Shown here in pieces: positions 1-8,511 of a DNA stretch of 64,000 nucleotides. Made by a program: the position numbers and the translations under genes. Origin of the DNA: Halobium salinum (GTDB taxonomy: Archaea; Halobacteriota; Halobacteria; Halobacteriales; Haloferacaceae). The stretch covers positions 452,382 through 516,381 of the forward strand of contig NZ_JAODIW010000008.1 in the NCBI RefSeq assembly GCF_026586625.1. Direction: 5' to 3'. Under the pieces are notes generated by a model. It was not told the origin of the DNA, did no database searches, and saw only the letters and a program-made list of their open reading frames with translations. Position 1 is the stretch's first letter, and the number at the start of each line of letters is the position of its first letter.

Positions 1-97
1 CGAAGCAGGCCCGTAGCGTCGAGTTCGGCGACCGACCCGGCCGCCGGGTCCCACATCGGCCGACAGCGTTCACTGTCGGCCCCCCGTAGTCCGACGC
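1..97. other. Upstream non-coding segment with a perfect inverted repeat
   Basis: No gene can be supported here. Positions 58-81 form a perfect inverted repeat (GGCCGACAG, six-base loop, CTGTCGGCC), 17 bp before the start of the next gene. It could be the terminator stem of a gene lying left of the window or an operator for the following gene. No T-tract follows it, so the terminator reading is weak. Confidence 0.4.
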
Positions 98-784
98 GTG
101 ACCACGTACGAGGACGAACTCCGCGTCGACGTCGCCCCCGGAATCGGACTCGCCGTCGCGTACGAACTCGACCCGAAGACGAACCGGACCCGAGTCCGGA
201 CGCGCATCGAGCGCCGGAACGGAGCGACCGACGCCGTCGGTTCCGAGGAGCGGTCGCCGGACGAGCAGGGGGACACCGTCGCCGCCGACAGTCGCGAGGA
301 GGGTACTCCAGCCGAAGGCCGGGAGGAGGGTGTCCCGGCCGCCGACCACAGTGGCGCTTCCGACGGGCCGGCCACTCCAGATGCCCCCGGTAACCCAACT
401 GACTTCGATGGCCACGGCTCCGCCAACAACGGCTCCGACGACGACGCGGGCGACGGCAGAACGGGGGAAACGCCGCCCGCCGCGGAGGACGACCCGGCCG
501 CGCCGGACGCCGCCCGGAGCGTCGAGGTCGACCAGACGGGCGACGAACCGGTCGCCGTCGGGCTGGACGCGGGGCGCTCGCAGGCGACGTTCGAGCTCTT
601 CCGGGACGCCGCCGACGAGTGGCGCTGGCGGCTCCGTCACCGGAACGGGAACGTCGTCGCGAGCAGCGGCGAGGGGTACTCCTCGAAGGCGAACGCGCGC
701 AAGGGGCTCCGGAGCGTGAAGCGCAACGCGCCGGCGGCCCCGGTCGAGGAGGTGGCCGGGGCTGGCGACCGCGACGCCGACTGA
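98..784 (+). CDS. DUF1508 (YegP-like) domain protein with acidic linker
   Basis: A 228-residue protein starting at GTG. Residues 1-45 are a short folded-looking segment. Residues about 50-155 are a disordered Asp/Glu/Gly/Ala-rich linker. The C-terminal 60 residues carry the DUF1508 pattern: [20 protein letters not shown] followed by [18 protein letters not shown]1508 proteins are small, of unproven biochemical role, and usually occur alone or in tandem. Here a single repeat sits at the end of a long acidic linker, as is common in haloarchaea. The family assignment is firm and the function unknown. It is separated from aroE by 73 bp and is probably transcribed independently. Confidence 0.85.
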   Translation: MTTYEDELRVDVAPGIGLAVAYELDPKTNRTRVRTRIERRNGATDAVGSEERSPDEQGDTVAADSREEGTPAEGREEGVPAADHSGASDGPATPDAPGNPTDFDGHGSANNGSDDDAGDGRTGETPPAAEDDPAAPDAARSVEVDQTGDEPVAVGLDAGRSQATFELFRDAADEWRWRLRHRNGNVVASSGEGYSSKANARKGLRSVKRNAPAAPVEEVAGAGDRDAD

Positions 785-857
785 GAGGTCGGTGAGGGCG
801 CCGAGTCGGTCGACGCCGAGGAGTAGACATATCCGGACCCGACGCGACCCGTCGACC

Positions 858-1736
858 ATGCAGGTCTACGGACTCCTCGGCAACCCGGTCGGGCACTCGC
901 TCTCCCCGCCGATGCACGAGGCGGCTTACGAGACGCTCGGGATGGACGCCCGATACGTCACCTTCGAGCCGGAGCGAGACGCCGTCGAGGCGGCGGTCCG
1001 CGGCGCCGACGCCCTCGGCATCGACGGCCTGAACGTCACCGTCCCGTTCAAGCGGGAGGTCCTCGACCAGGGGCTCGTCGACGCCGACCCCTTGGCCGCC
1101 CGCGTCGGCGCGGTGAACACCGTCGACTTCGGCGACCGGGACGAGGAGGGCCGTCCCCGCGGCTACAACACCGACGTGGCGGGCGTCACGCGGGCGTTCG
1201 AGCACCACGGCGTCGGCCTCGGCGGTCGGGAGGCAGTCGTGGTCGGCGCCGGCGGCGCGGGCCGGGCGGCGGCCTTCGCCCTCGCCGACGCGGGCGCCTC
1301 GGTCCACGTGGCGAACCGAACCGCGTCGACCGCCGAGGCGCTCGCCGAGGACGTGGCCGCGACCGAGGGGGTCACCTCCGACGCCGTAACCGCTGGCGGG
1401 TTGGACTCGCTCGCGGCGACGGTCCCGGGCGCCGACCTGCTGGTGAACGCGACGACGGTCGGGATGGCGGAGAGCGACGAATCGGGCGGGGACGACGGCG
1501 AGTCGGGCGACGAGACGCCGGTCCCCGCCGAACTCCTGCACGGAGAGCTCGCGGTGCTCGACGCCGTCTACTCGCCGCTCCGGACCCGGCTCCTGCGGGA
1601 CGCAGAGCGGGCGGGTGCGACGACGATAGACGGTCTGTGGATGCTGTTGTATCAGGGGGTCGAAGCGTTCGAGCGCTGGACCGGACGGGACGCGCCGGTG
1701 GCGGAGATGGACGCCGCAGTACGGTCCGCGCTGTAG
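858..1736 (+). CDS. aroE: Shikimate 5-dehydrogenase
   Basis: AroE (292 residues) reduces 3-dehydroshikimate to shikimate with NADPH in the cytoplasmic chorismate pathway. The N-terminus ([17 protein letters not shown]) is the family signature for substrate binding, NVTVPFK carries the catalytic lysine, and [13 protein letters not shown] at about residue 130 is the Rossmann nucleotide loop. An acidic insertion near residue 215 ([13 protein letters not shown]) is a halophilic addition. The ATG at 858 is preferred to an upstream in-frame start at 792 because the family motif begins right after it and a TATA-like ACATATCC lies near 827-834, spaced for a leaderless transcript. Chorismate produced through this pathway is the substrate of the operon starting at 2762. 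Confidence 0.95.
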   Translation: MQVYGLLGNPVGHSLSPPMHEAAYETLGMDARYVTFEPERDAVEAAVRGADALGIDGLNVTVPFKREVLDQGLVDADPLAARVGAVNTVDFGDRDEEGRPRGYNTDVAGVTRAFEHHGVGLGGREAVVVGAGGAGRAAAFALADAGASVHVANRTASTAEALAEDVAATEGVTSDAVTAGGLDSLAATVPGADLLVNATTVGMAESDESGGDDGESGDETPVPAELLHGELAVLDAVYSPLRTRLLRDAERAGATTIDGLWMLLYQGVEAFERWTGRDAPVAEMDAAVRSAL

Positions 1737-1747
1737 TCTGTCGGTTG

Positions 1748-1757
1748 CTTTTAAATA
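1748..1757 (+). promoter_or_regulatory. TATA box of the helix-hairpin-helix gene
   Basis: TTTTAAATA lies about 27 bp before the ATG at 1781, the standard spacing for a leaderless haloarchaeal transcript. It is one of the clearest TATA boxes in the window. Confidence 0.6.
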
Positions 1758-1780
1758 GGGCCCACTCATACTGTCGGGCA

Positions 1781-2614
1781 ATGGCACTACTCGACAAGCT
1801 GAAGTCGTTGCTCGGGATGGGGGACTCCTCCCGCGACGACAGTCGCCGGGAGCCCGGTGTGACCGTCGAGCGGGACACACGCGAGGGCGCCGGGGCGGAG
1901 GCCGGGACGGAGGCCGCGGTGAAGGGGACCGACGAGGCCGGAGCCTCGACGGACGCCGGTGCCGCCGCGGACGAGCGCGAGACGGGGACCGAACGGGCGG
2001 ACGAGGCCGCCTCGACCGGCGAGATGGTCGACGAGACGGCCGAGGAGGAACCCGACGTGGCCGCCGAGCCCGGCGAGGCCGTCGAACCGGAGACGGAGCC
2101 GGTCGACGAGGCCGAGGACGTCGACGCCGGCGAGGTTGACACCCCCGAGGTCGAGGACGCGGTCGCGGCCGACGACGACGCCGACGCGACCGCCTCCACC
2201 GGCTCGATGGTCGACGAGGAGGCCGAGGACGCCGAAGCCGCGGAGCCGGCCGAGGCCGCCGGCCCCGAGTCCGAGGCCATCGACACCGACATCTCCGAAG
2301 CCGAGCCGGAGGCAGACACCGGCGCGGACGAGGACGAGGACGAAGCCGACGCCGAGGCCGACGCTGGCGAAGTCGACACCGAGGCCGAAGCCGACACTGA
2401 GGACGAAGTCGACACCGAGACCGAAGCCGACGCCAGCTCCGAGTCCGTCAAGAACGTGAAGGGCATCGGGCCGGCGTACGCCGACCGCCTGCAGGAGATC
2501 GGCATCGACACCGTCGCCGACCTCGCCGCCGCCGACGCCGAGGCGGTCGCAGAGCGCATCACCGTCTCCGAGAAGCGCGTCCAGCGCTGGATAGACCGCG
2601 CACAGGAGCACTGA
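1781..2614 (+). CDS. Acidic helix-hairpin-helix protein
   Basis: A 277-residue protein in three parts. Residues 1-13 (MALLDKLKSLLGM) form a short amphipathic helix. About 200 residues follow of very acidic low-complexity sequence rich in Glu, Asp, Ala and Thr, with imperfect repeats such as DTEAEADTEDEVDTE. The C-terminal 55 residues contain a helix-hairpin-helix motif (VKGIGPAYADRLQEIGIDTVADLAAA), a fold that binds DNA or protein non-specifically. The ATG at 1781 is supported by the TATA box just upstream. An upstream in-frame start at 1637 lies inside aroE and is rejected. The role is unknown. The domain suggests nucleic-acid association, with the acidic region acting as a tether. Confidence 0.85.
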   Translation: MALLDKLKSLLGMGDSSRDDSRREPGVTVERDTREGAGAEAGTEAAVKGTDEAGASTDAGAAADERETGTERADEAASTGEMVDETAEEEPDVAAEPGEAVEPETEPVDEAEDVDAGEVDTPEVEDAVAADDDADATASTGSMVDEEAEDAEAAEPAEAAGPESEAIDTDISEAEPEADTGADEDEDEADAEADAGEVDTEAEADTEDEVDTETEADASSESVKNVKGIGPAYADRLQEIGIDTVADLAAADAEAVAERITVSEKRVQRWIDRAQEH

Positions 2615-2761
2615 GAGACCGGTCGTCGCCGGTCGCCACGGGTCGGAGTCGGTCAGCGGACCTGCGCCGGTCAAACGACGACTTCGACCGAGGACCGAGC
2701 GGTCGGTCGACCGACTCTTCCTCTCGAAACCGTTACTTGCGGGCGTACCCACGCTCAGTAC

Positions 2762-4387
2762 GTGCCACGAGTCGCCACCGACCGAGGGGCGTTCCGCGAG
2801 GCGCTCGATTCGAGCGCGAGCGCCCCGACCGCGGACGCCCCGGTTCGCGTCCCCGTCGAGGTCCGGGTCGCGGTCGCGGACCCCTTCGACGCCTACCGAC
2901 GGGCCCGCGACGGACCGGGCGGGTTCTACCTCGAGACGACCGGCGGAAGCGACGGCTGGGGCTACTTCGCGGTCACCCCCCGGGAGCGCCTCCAGGTCCG
3001 TGCCGACGCGGTCGAACTGGAGCCGACCGAACGCGGCTACGCCGGCTCGTCGCCGACCCTCGCCGCGCTGGAGGGAGTGCTCGACGGCGAGACCCTCGCC
3101 CGCGGCGACTGCGACGTCCCCTACCCCTGCGGCGTCGTCGGCTGGCTCTCCTACGACGTCGCCCGCGAACTGGAGACGTTCCCCGGCTCGGCCGACGGTG
3201 CCGTCGACGACCGGCGGCTCCCCCAGCTACAGGCGGGCGTCTACGACCTCGTCGCCGCGTGGGAGGAGCCGCGCGACCCGGACGGCGAAACGACACTGCG
3301 GATTACAGCCTGTCCCAGCGTCGACCCGGAGGCCGACGACGCGACCCTCGACGCCGCCTACGGCGCCGCCCGGAAGCGCGCGCTCGCCCTCGCCCGCGAC
3401 TGCCTCGACGGCGACCCGGCGGTCGGGGCGGCGCCCGTCGCGGCCGACGAGGCGACGTTCGAGAGCGACACGGGGCGGGAAGCGTACGCCGAGGCGGTGC
3501 GGCGCGTCAAGGAGTACGTCCGCGCCGGCGACACGTTCCAGGCCAACATCAGCCAGCGCCTCGTCGCGCCCGCGGCGGTCCACCCCGTCGAGGCGTACGC
3601 CGCGTTGCGCCGGGTGAACCCCGCGCCGTACTCGGGGCTCGTCGAGTGTTCGGACCGCCCCGGCGGCGTGGACCTCGTCAGCGCCAGCCCCGAACTCCTG
3701 CTCGAACGCGACGGCGACCGTCTCGTCACGGAGCCCATCGCCGGGACGCGCCCTCGCGGGGCCGACCCCGAGTCGGACGCCGCGCTCGAAGCCGAGTTGA
3801 CGGGCGACGAGAAGGAGCGCGCCGAGCACGCGATGCTGGTCGACCTCGAACGCAACGACCTCGGGAAAGTGTGTGCGTACGGCAGCGTCGAGGTGTCCGA
3901 GTACCGCCGCGTCGACCGCTACTCCGAGGTGATGCACCTCGTCTCCGTCGTCGAAGGGCGCCTCCGCGAGGACGCCACCCTCGCCGACGCCGTCGCCGCG
4001 ACGTTCCCGGGCGGCACCATCACCGGCGCGCCGAAACCCCGGACGATGGAGATTATCGACGAACTGGAATCCACGCGGCGGGGTCCGTACACCGGGAGCG
4101 TCTTCCTCGCCGGGTTCGACGACAGGGCGGCCTTCGACATCCTCATCCGGACGCTCGTACGCCACGGCGAGGAGTACCACCTGCGCGTCGGCGCAGGAAT
4201 CGTCCACGACTCCGACCCCGACCGCGAGTACGAGGAGACGCTGGCGAAGGGGCGGGCGCTCGTGACGGCCGTCGACGAGGCGCTCGGCGAGCGCGCGGAC
4301 CTGGGGGTCGGCGACTCGGAACCGAGCCGGGGGGGACGCTCGGAGACGAACGCGGGCGGCGAGGAGCCTCCGGAGGCCCGCCGATGA
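2762..4387 (+). CDS. pabB: Chorismate-aminating synthase component I (PabB/TrpE family)
   Basis: A 541-residue chorismate-binding enzyme that, with the glutaminase encoded next, aminates chorismate. The C-terminal catalytic half is complete: [72 protein letters not shown] and the terminal [11 protein letters not shown]. Operon context, with the ATGA overlap into a glutaminase and then an aminodeoxychorismate-lyase-like gene, argues for p-aminobenzoate synthesis. However, the motif reads PIAGT, which is typical of anthranilate synthase (TrpE), where well-studied PabB enzymes have PIKGT with a catalytic lysine. An N-terminal FYLETTGG resembles the LLES region used for tryptophan binding in TrpE. 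The symbol therefore rests on context, and trpE is a real alternative. The start is GTG at 2762. Confidence 0.85.
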   Translation: MPRVATDRGAFREALDSSASAPTADAPVRVPVEVRVAVADPFDAYRRARDGPGGFYLETTGGSDGWGYFAVTPRERLQVRADAVELEPTERGYAGSSPTLAALEGVLDGETLARGDCDVPYPCGVVGWLSYDVARELETFPGSADGAVDDRRLPQLQAGVYDLVAAWEEPRDPDGETTLRITACPSVDPEADDATLDAAYGAARKRALALARDCLDGDPAVGAAPVAADEATFESDTGREAYAEAVRRVKEYVRAGDTFQANISQRLVAPAAVHPVEAYAALRRVNPAPYSGLVECSDRPGGVDLVSASPELLLERDGDRLVTEPIAGTRPRGADPESDAALEAELTGDEKERAEHAMLVDLERNDLGKVCAYGSVEVSEYRRVDRYSEVMHLVSVVEGRLREDATLADAVAATFPGGTITGAPKPRTMEIIDELESTRRGPYTGSVFLAGFDDRAAFDILIRTLVRHGEEYHLRVGAGIVHDSDPDREYEETLAKGRALVTAVDEALGERADLGVGDSEPSRGGRSETNAGGEEPPEARR

Positions 4388-5007
4388 TTCTCGTCGTCGA
4401 CAACTACGACTCCTTCGCGTACAACCTCGTGCAGTTCCTCGGGGCGCACGACGAGGTGGTCGTCCGGCGCAACGACGCCGTCGACGTGGCCGGCATCCGC
4501 GACCTCGACCCCGACGGCGTCGTCGTCTCGCCCGGCCCGGGGACCCCCGCCGACGCCGGCGTCTCGGTTCCCGTCTTCCGCGACCTCGACTACCCCTCTC
4601 TGGGCGTATGTCTCGGCCACCAGGCGCTGTGTGCGGCAAACGGCGCGTCGGTCGGGCGGGCCCCCGAGGTGGTCCACGGGAAACCCTCGTCCATCACCCA
4701 CGACGGCGCGGGCGTCTTCGCCGGTCTGCCGGTCCCCCTCGACGTCGGGCGGTACCACTCGTTGGCGGTCGAGCGCGCGGACGTCCCGGACGGCCTCGTC
4801 GAGACCGCCCACACCGACGACGAGCGCCGGGTCGTCATGGCGGTGCGTCACCGCGAGCGGCCGCACGTCGGCGTCCAGTTCCACCCCGAGAGCGTTCTAA
4901 CGGAGGGCGGACGCGACCTGATTCGGAACTTCGTCGCGTGGTGTCACGGGGGCGAACTCCCCGAAGGCGCCGGAGCCGACGCGGCGACGACGGGAGGCGA
5001 CCGATGA
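4384..5007 (+). CDS. pabA: Glutamine amidotransferase component II (PabA/TrpG family)
   Basis: A 207-residue class I glutaminase that delivers ammonia to the component I enzyme. It shows [14 protein letters not shown] at the N-terminus, the oxyanion strand [14 protein letters not shown], the nucleophile motif GVCLGHQAL (Cys about 78) and the catalytic His/Glu in [10 protein letters not shown]. Its ATG overlaps the component I stop codon as ATGA, and its own stop overlaps the next ATG in the same way, so the three genes are translationally coupled. The C-terminal 20 residues are a low-complexity Gly/Ala/Asp tail beyond the family core. PabA and TrpG cannot be told apart by sequence, and the name follows the pabC-like neighbour. 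Confidence 0.93.
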   Translation: MILVVDNYDSFAYNLVQFLGAHDEVVVRRNDAVDVAGIRDLDPDGVVVSPGPGTPADAGVSVPVFRDLDYPSLGVCLGHQALCAANGASVGRAPEVVHGKPSSITHDGAGVFAGLPVPLDVGRYHSLAVERADVPDGLVETAHTDDERRVVMAVRHRERPHVGVQFHPESVLTEGGRDLIRNFVAWCHGGELPEGAGADAATTGGDR

Positions 5008-5921
5008 GCGACGAACCCCCGTCGGAGCGCGACGCCGAACCCCGCTTCCACGTCGACGGTGCGGTCGTCCCGGCGAGCGAGGCGACCGTGAGCGTCCGCG
5101 ACCGCGGGTTCAGGTACGGCGACGCCGCCTTCGAGACCCTCCGGACGTACGCCGGCGACGTGTTCGAGTGGGCGGCCCACGCCGACCGGCTCCGGGCGAC
5201 CTGCGACCTGCTCTCCATCGACCACGGGCTCTCCGACTCGGAGCTCCGGCGACGAATCGACGAGACGCTCGTCGCGAACGACCTCGACGACGCCTACGTC
5301 CGGCTCTCGATTTCGCGCGGTGTACAGCCCGGGAAGCTCACTCCCCAGCCGGACGTGACCCCGACCGTGGTGGTCGAGGTCGACGCGCTCCCGCGGGGAG
5401 GACTGGAGGGGGAGTCAGTCTGGGACGGGCCGGCGACGCTCCAGACCGTCAAGACCCAGCGCGTGCCCGACCGCGCCATCCCGGCCCGAGCGAAGACCCA
5501 CAACTACCTCAACGGCATCCTCGCCCGCCTCGAACTCCGCATCGACGGGCCGGACGGCCCGGAGACGACGGCCGACGAGGCGCTGCTGCTCGACGCGGAC
5601 GGGGCCGTCACCGAGGGGGCGACGAGCAACGTCTTCTTCGTCGACGACCGGGCGCTGCACACGCCGAGTCTCGACGGACCGGTCCTCCCCGGAATCACCC
5701 GGTCGGTCGTGCTCGACCTCGCCCGTGAGGAGAGAATTCCGGTGAACGAGGGGCGCTACACACCCGACGACCTCCGGAGCGCCGACGAGGTGTTCCTGAC
5801 GAACACGACGTGGGAACTCCGGCCCGTCTCGAAAGTCGACGGCATCGAGGTCGGCGGCGGCCCGGTGACGCCGCTGCTGTCGAAACTGTTCGACGCGCGG
5901 GTCGAAGGCGAGTACTACTGA
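5004..5921 (+). CDS. pabC: Class IV aminotransferase, probable 4-amino-4-deoxychorismate lyase
   Basis: A 305-residue PLP fold-type IV enzyme. Visible features are SVRDRGFRYGDAAFETLRTY at the N-terminus, the PLP lysine in ARAKTHNYLNGILAR, the cofactor-phosphate motif EGATSNVFFVDD and LPGITRSVVLDL. PabC releases p-aminobenzoate and pyruvate from aminodeoxychorismate. Branched-chain and D-amino-acid aminotransferases share this fold and cannot be excluded by motif alone. Position as the third gene of a coupled chorismate-aminating operon supports the lyase role. The start ATG overlaps the preceding stop codon. Confidence 0.85.
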   Translation: MSDEPPSERDAEPRFHVDGAVVPASEATVSVRDRGFRYGDAAFETLRTYAGDVFEWAAHADRLRATCDLLSIDHGLSDSELRRRIDETLVANDLDDAYVRLSISRGVQPGKLTPQPDVTPTVVVEVDALPRGGLEGESVWDGPATLQTVKTQRVPDRAIPARAKTHNYLNGILARLELRIDGPDGPETTADEALLLDADGAVTEGATSNVFFVDDRALHTPSLDGPVLPGITRSVVLDLAREERIPVNEGRYTPDDLRSADEVFLTNTTWELRPVSKVDGIEVGGGPVTPLLSKLFDARVEGEYY

Positions 5922-6123
5922 CGCACGGGCGGGCTTTCTTGACCGGCGCGCGCTGGCGCGGCCTGGGTGTCGGCGACGAGGCCCACCGTGTCGCTCCCGT
6001 AAGCGTAGCGAGCGGGAGCCAGCGGGTGCCTTGCTCCCGCATCGCGCCACGATTCGCGCGAGGCCGTGCTCGCCTCCGGGGGGAGCACACCGAGGCTGGG
6101 GAGGTACGAGGCCGCGGTGCTGT
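5922..6123. other. Non-coding stretch rich in inverted repeats
   Basis: No credible gene is present. An open frame on the minus strand through this region has protein composition unlike its neighbours and no domain. GCTCCCG at 5994-6000 pairs with CGGGAGC at 6014-6020 around a GCGTAGCGAG-type loop, a motif style common in haloarchaeal intergenic DNA. The segment leads into the structured repeat element that follows. Confidence 0.45.
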
Positions 6124-6307
6124 GGGTGGGGCTCCGGAAGGGGCCGGGTGCTCCGGGAAGCACGGCGTTCACGAGAGCTTTGCTCTCGTGAGCCAACCAG
6201 AAGCCCGCGGCTTCTGGTGACGACGAAAGCACCGCGACGAGTGACCGAAGGGAGCGAATGAGGAGCACAGCGAGCCGCGCGACCGGAGCAACCGGGGGCT
6301 TCCGTGT
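6124..6307. repeat. Structured intergenic repeat element, copy 1
   Basis: The ends (GGGTGGGGCTCCGGAAGG and CCGGGGGCTTCCGTGT) are nearly the same as those of the element at 18756-18884. Between them lie two perfect hairpins: 6170-6190 (CACGAGAGC, TTT, GCTCTCGTG) and 6196-6218 (ACCAGAAGCC, CGC, GGCTTCTGGT). GGTGCTCCGG near 6148-6156 pairs imperfectly with CCGGAGCAACC near 6282-6292, closing a large stem. No coding potential is apparent. It may be a small RNA family or a non-autonomous mobile repeat. Confidence 0.55.
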
Positions 6308-6318
6308 GTCGCTCGGAG

Positions 6319-6528
6319 CTACATCCACCCGTGCCGTCCGAGAAGGTTGAGTCCGTTCAGACAGAGGACAACGACCCCGTAGACCCCAGCCAAAACGAGA
6401 GGCCACCGCAGCCACGTCCGCTCTCGAACCGCCGGGCGCGTGAGCAGCAGCGACGACATGAAAACCACCGAGAGCACGACGAGGTCGGCCTCGTTAGGGA
6501 ACGGTGGCGGCGTCCGGAGGGGAGACAT
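6319..6528 (-). CDS. Small two-helix membrane protein
   Basis: A 69-residue predicted membrane protein. Two hydrophobic segments are visible, ADLVVLSVVFMSSLLL (about 14-29) and WPLVLAGVYGVVVLCLNGLNLL (about 42-63), separated by a basic loop (RPAVRERTWLR). I do not recognise a family. The gene is transcribed divergently from the Rieske gene, with 119 bp between the two starts. Hydrophobicity and a clean ATG support a real gene, but its shortness leaves doubt. Confidence 0.55.
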   Translation of the reverse strand: MSPLRTPPPFPNEADLVVLSVVFMSSLLLTRPAVRERTWLRWPLVLAGVYGVVVLCLNGLNLLGRHGWM

Positions 6529-6647
6529 ACCCTACCCCTACCGCGACCGGTTGTAGGTCTTTCTCGACTCGCGAAGACTCGCGACACACTGCCACGACCC
6601 GGACCGAAACCACAAGCTACGAACGCCCCGCACACCAACCCGGCAAC

Positions 6648-7073
6648 ATGGAACTCGACGAGGACCGCCGCGTCGCGGCGGTCGAGGAGGTACCCGAGGA
6701 GGGGACGCTCCTCTTCACCGTCCGTGACGGCTTCGACAAGGAGGAGGCCATCCTCACGAAGCTCTCGGACGGGAGCGTCCACGCCTTCCGGAACTACTGC
6801 ATGCACTGGACCGACGTGCGCCTCGACAAGGGCTCCGGCGCGATGGTCCGAAACGGCGAAATCGTCTGTCAGAAACACGGCGCGACGTTCGACCAGTCCT
6901 CGGGGTTCTGTGACTTCGGCCCCTGCGAGGGGTCGACGCTCGACACCGTCGACGTGACCGTCGCCGACGACGCCGTCTACCTCACCGACGAGGCCTACGA
7001 GTTCGAGGCACTCGGCCCGTCCGGCGAGCACGACCTCTCCTCGGGGAGTCGCATCGACTTCACCGGGACCTGA
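6648..7073 (+). CDS. Rieske [2Fe-2S] protein
   Basis: A 141-residue soluble Rieske-fold protein. The cluster ligands are visible as C-M-H in NYCMHWTDV and C-Q-K-H in IVCQKHGATF, and a FGPCEGSTLDTVDVTV segment follows, as in the ferredoxin components of dioxygenase systems. No transmembrane anchor or signal is present, so it is probably a cytoplasmic electron carrier, not the Rieske subunit of a bc complex. No oxygenase or reductase gene adjoins it, so the partner cannot be named. Confidence 0.9.
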   Translation: MELDEDRRVAAVEEVPEEGTLLFTVRDGFDKEEAILTKLSDGSVHAFRNYCMHWTDVRLDKGSGAMVRNGEIVCQKHGATFDQSSGFCDFGPCEGSTLDTVDVTVADDAVYLTDEAYEFEALGPSGEHDLSSGSRIDFTGT

Positions 7074-7202
7074 GAGGTAACCGCCCGCAATCCGGCGATT
7101 CGACGGCGCCAGACCCGACCCGCCGGCCAATAGTCCTAACTCTTTGGGGAGTATGGTAACGAGGTAACCACTCCTTCGTTCTGGCAGGGATTGGGTGAAA
7201 TC

Positions 7203-7907
7203 ATGGACCGGGCGAACTCCTCGCGCGCGGTGGGTGGGGCGGACTCGGCCGTCTCCGGACCTACCGCGGGCGACTTCGACGACACGGGTGAGACGGGTGT
7301 GAACACGGGTGCGAACGCGAGCGGAGATGAGAACGGGACCGCGGCCGCCGACACGGAGACGACCACGACGAGCGCCGACGCGGCCCCGATGGCGAAGGAC
7401 GACCTCTTTCACGTCCTGCAGAACCAGCGCCGTCGCCGGGTGCTCGCGTACCTTCGCGGAGCGACCGGGCCGGTCGACATGCGGGACATCGCCGAACTCA
7501 TCGCCGCCCGGGAGAACGGCAAGTCGGTGGCGGCAATCAGCTCCGACGAGCGCCAGCGGGCGTACATCGCGCTGTATCAGAGCCACCTCCCGAAGCTCGA
7601 CGAGATGGGCGTCGTCCGGTACCAGCAGGACCGCGGCATCGTCGAGCGGACCGAACTCGCCGACCAGTTCGACCCGTACCTCGACGTAGACTCGGCGGCG
7701 ACGACCACGACGACCACGACGGACGACGACCCCCGACCCGGCCGGACCGTCCGCTACTACGGCGGGGCGACCCTCCTCGGCGCCGCGATATCGCTCGCCT
7801 CCTGGGTCGGCGCGCTCCCGGCGCTGTCGCCCGCCGCGCTCGCGACGGCCGTCGTCTCGCTGTTCGTCCTCGTCACCGGTCTCGTCGTGTGGGGCCGACG
7901 GCGGTAG
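7203..7907 (+). CDS. Winged-helix (DUF7344-like) membrane-associated regulator
   Basis: A 234-residue protein with three parts. Residues 1-60 are a disordered Gly/Thr/Asp-rich segment. Residues about 62-155 form a haloarchaeal HTH domain: KDDLFHVLQNQRRRRVLAYL, then DIAELIA and HLPKLDEMGVVRYQQDRG. After a Thr-rich linker come two C-terminal hydrophobic helices (GATLLGAAISLASWVGALPAL and LATAVVSLFVLVTGLVVW). This arrangement is typical of membrane-tethered transcriptional regulators in haloarchaea. The ATG at 7203 is chosen, and a GTG at 7191 is an alternative. No target can be inferred from position. Confidence 0.8.
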   Translation: MDRANSSRAVGGADSAVSGPTAGDFDDTGETGVNTGANASGDENGTAAADTETTTTSADAAPMAKDDLFHVLQNQRRRRVLAYLRGATGPVDMRDIAELIAARENGKSVAAISSDERQRAYIALYQSHLPKLDEMGVVRYQQDRGIVERTELADQFDPYLDVDSAATTTTTTTDDDPRPGRTVRYYGGATLLGAAISLASWVGALPALSPAALATAVVSLFVLVTGLVVWGRRR

Positions 7908-8064
7908 CCGCGAAACTCGGCCGCTCGTGTAACCCGCGTCGTCGCGCATCTCGTGTGACTCGCGACGAGTGACTGCCGTCACCACGTGTTCCGACTCGAC
8001 TCGCTACGTTCGACGGTCGCGCGCCGCCGAGACGGCGCGCTCGGAAGGTGACCGGTGCAGAGAC
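7908..8064. other. Non-coding stretch before the tRNA-derived repeats
   Basis: I see no gene here. A perfect hairpin (GCGCGCCG, CCGAGA, CGGCGCGC) lies at 8019-8040. It could terminate the upstream HTH gene or belong to the repeat array that follows. Confidence 0.4.
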
Positions 8065-8150
8065 GATAGCGGGAGGTAGATTCGAACCACGGTCGCGTTG
8101 CTCACTTCGTTCGCAACGCTCCCTGATTCAAACCTACTCCGTGGACTATC
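8065..8150. repeat. tRNA-iMet-derived palindromic unit A
   Basis: The left arm begins GATAGCGGGAGGTAGATT, which matches the acceptor and T-arm end of the initiator tRNA gene at 8359-8433 with a few mismatches. The right arm (GATTCAAACCTACTCC and onward, ending GGACTATC) is an imperfect inverted copy, so the 86 bp unit can fold on itself around CTCACTTCGTTCG. The D-arm and anticodon arm are absent, so this is not a tRNA. Confidence 0.6.
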
Positions 8151-8207
8151 TCGTGGCGCACGGCTCACGACTCGCTTCGCTCGTCGTTCGCTGTGTGTGC
8201 CACAGAA

Positions 8208-8291
8208 GATAGCGGGAGGTAGATTTGAACTACAGTCGTTCCACTCACTGCGTTCGTTTCACTCCTCAGTTCAAATCTCCACGTACACTAT
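8208..8291. repeat. tRNA-iMet-derived palindromic unit B
   Basis: Positions 8209-8233 are identical over 25 bp to the 3' end of the initiator tRNA gene (8358-8382). The right half contains AGTTCAAATCT, an exact inverted copy of part of the T-arm, followed by a degenerate remainder ending CTAT. The middle (CTCACTGCGTTCG) matches unit A. The spacers after A (8153-8204) and after B (8295-8352, closed by CGCCGAACTC and GAGTTCGGCG) are themselves hairpins. Confidence 0.65.
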
Positions 8292-8358
8292 GACCGCCGA
8301 ACTCGTCCGTCGCTCGGCGACGAGACGCCTCGCTTGGGGCGTGAGTTCGGCGAGAACA

Positions 8359-8433
8359 TAGCGGGAGGTAGATTTGAACTACCGATCTCCGGGTTATGAG
8401 CCCGGCGGAATCTCCTGGCTATCCCATCCCGCT
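8359..8433 (-). tRNA. Initiator tRNA-Met (CAU)
   Basis: A complete 75-nt cloverleaf reads on the minus strand. The acceptor stem AGCGGGA pairs with TCCCGCT, with discriminator A. The anticodon stem-loop is CCGGG-CTCATAA-CCCGG. The T-arm is GGTAG-TTCAAAT-CTACC. The A1-U72 pair and the three G-C pairs next to the anticodon loop are hallmarks of archaeal initiator tRNA. A TTAA-type box at about 8457-8464 lies 25 bp upstream. No intron is present. The encoded end stops at the discriminator, so CCA must be added. Confidence 0.95.
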
Positions 8434-8511
8434 ACTATCAGCAAACCGCGGCTTGCTGTTAAGGGTTGTGTTTCGTCCGCCGTGTGGGGGTTTCCGCCGT
8501 GGCGAGCGCCC

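Noticed and set aside
1787-2752. Minus-strand frame opposite the acidic helix-hairpin-helix gene
   Set aside because: It is a shadow of a repetitive acidic reading frame (Gly/Val/Leu repeats from the reverse complement) with no independent evidence.
5915-6415. Minus-strand open frame of 166 codons
   Set aside because: It overlaps hairpin-rich repeat DNA and the small membrane gene, is full of Arg/Ser/Pro with no domain, and lacks a promoter.
8065-8291. Two extra tRNA-Met genes
   Set aside because: Only acceptor and T-arm sequence is present, and the D-arm and anticodon arm are missing. The right halves are inverted copies, so they cannot form cloverleaves.
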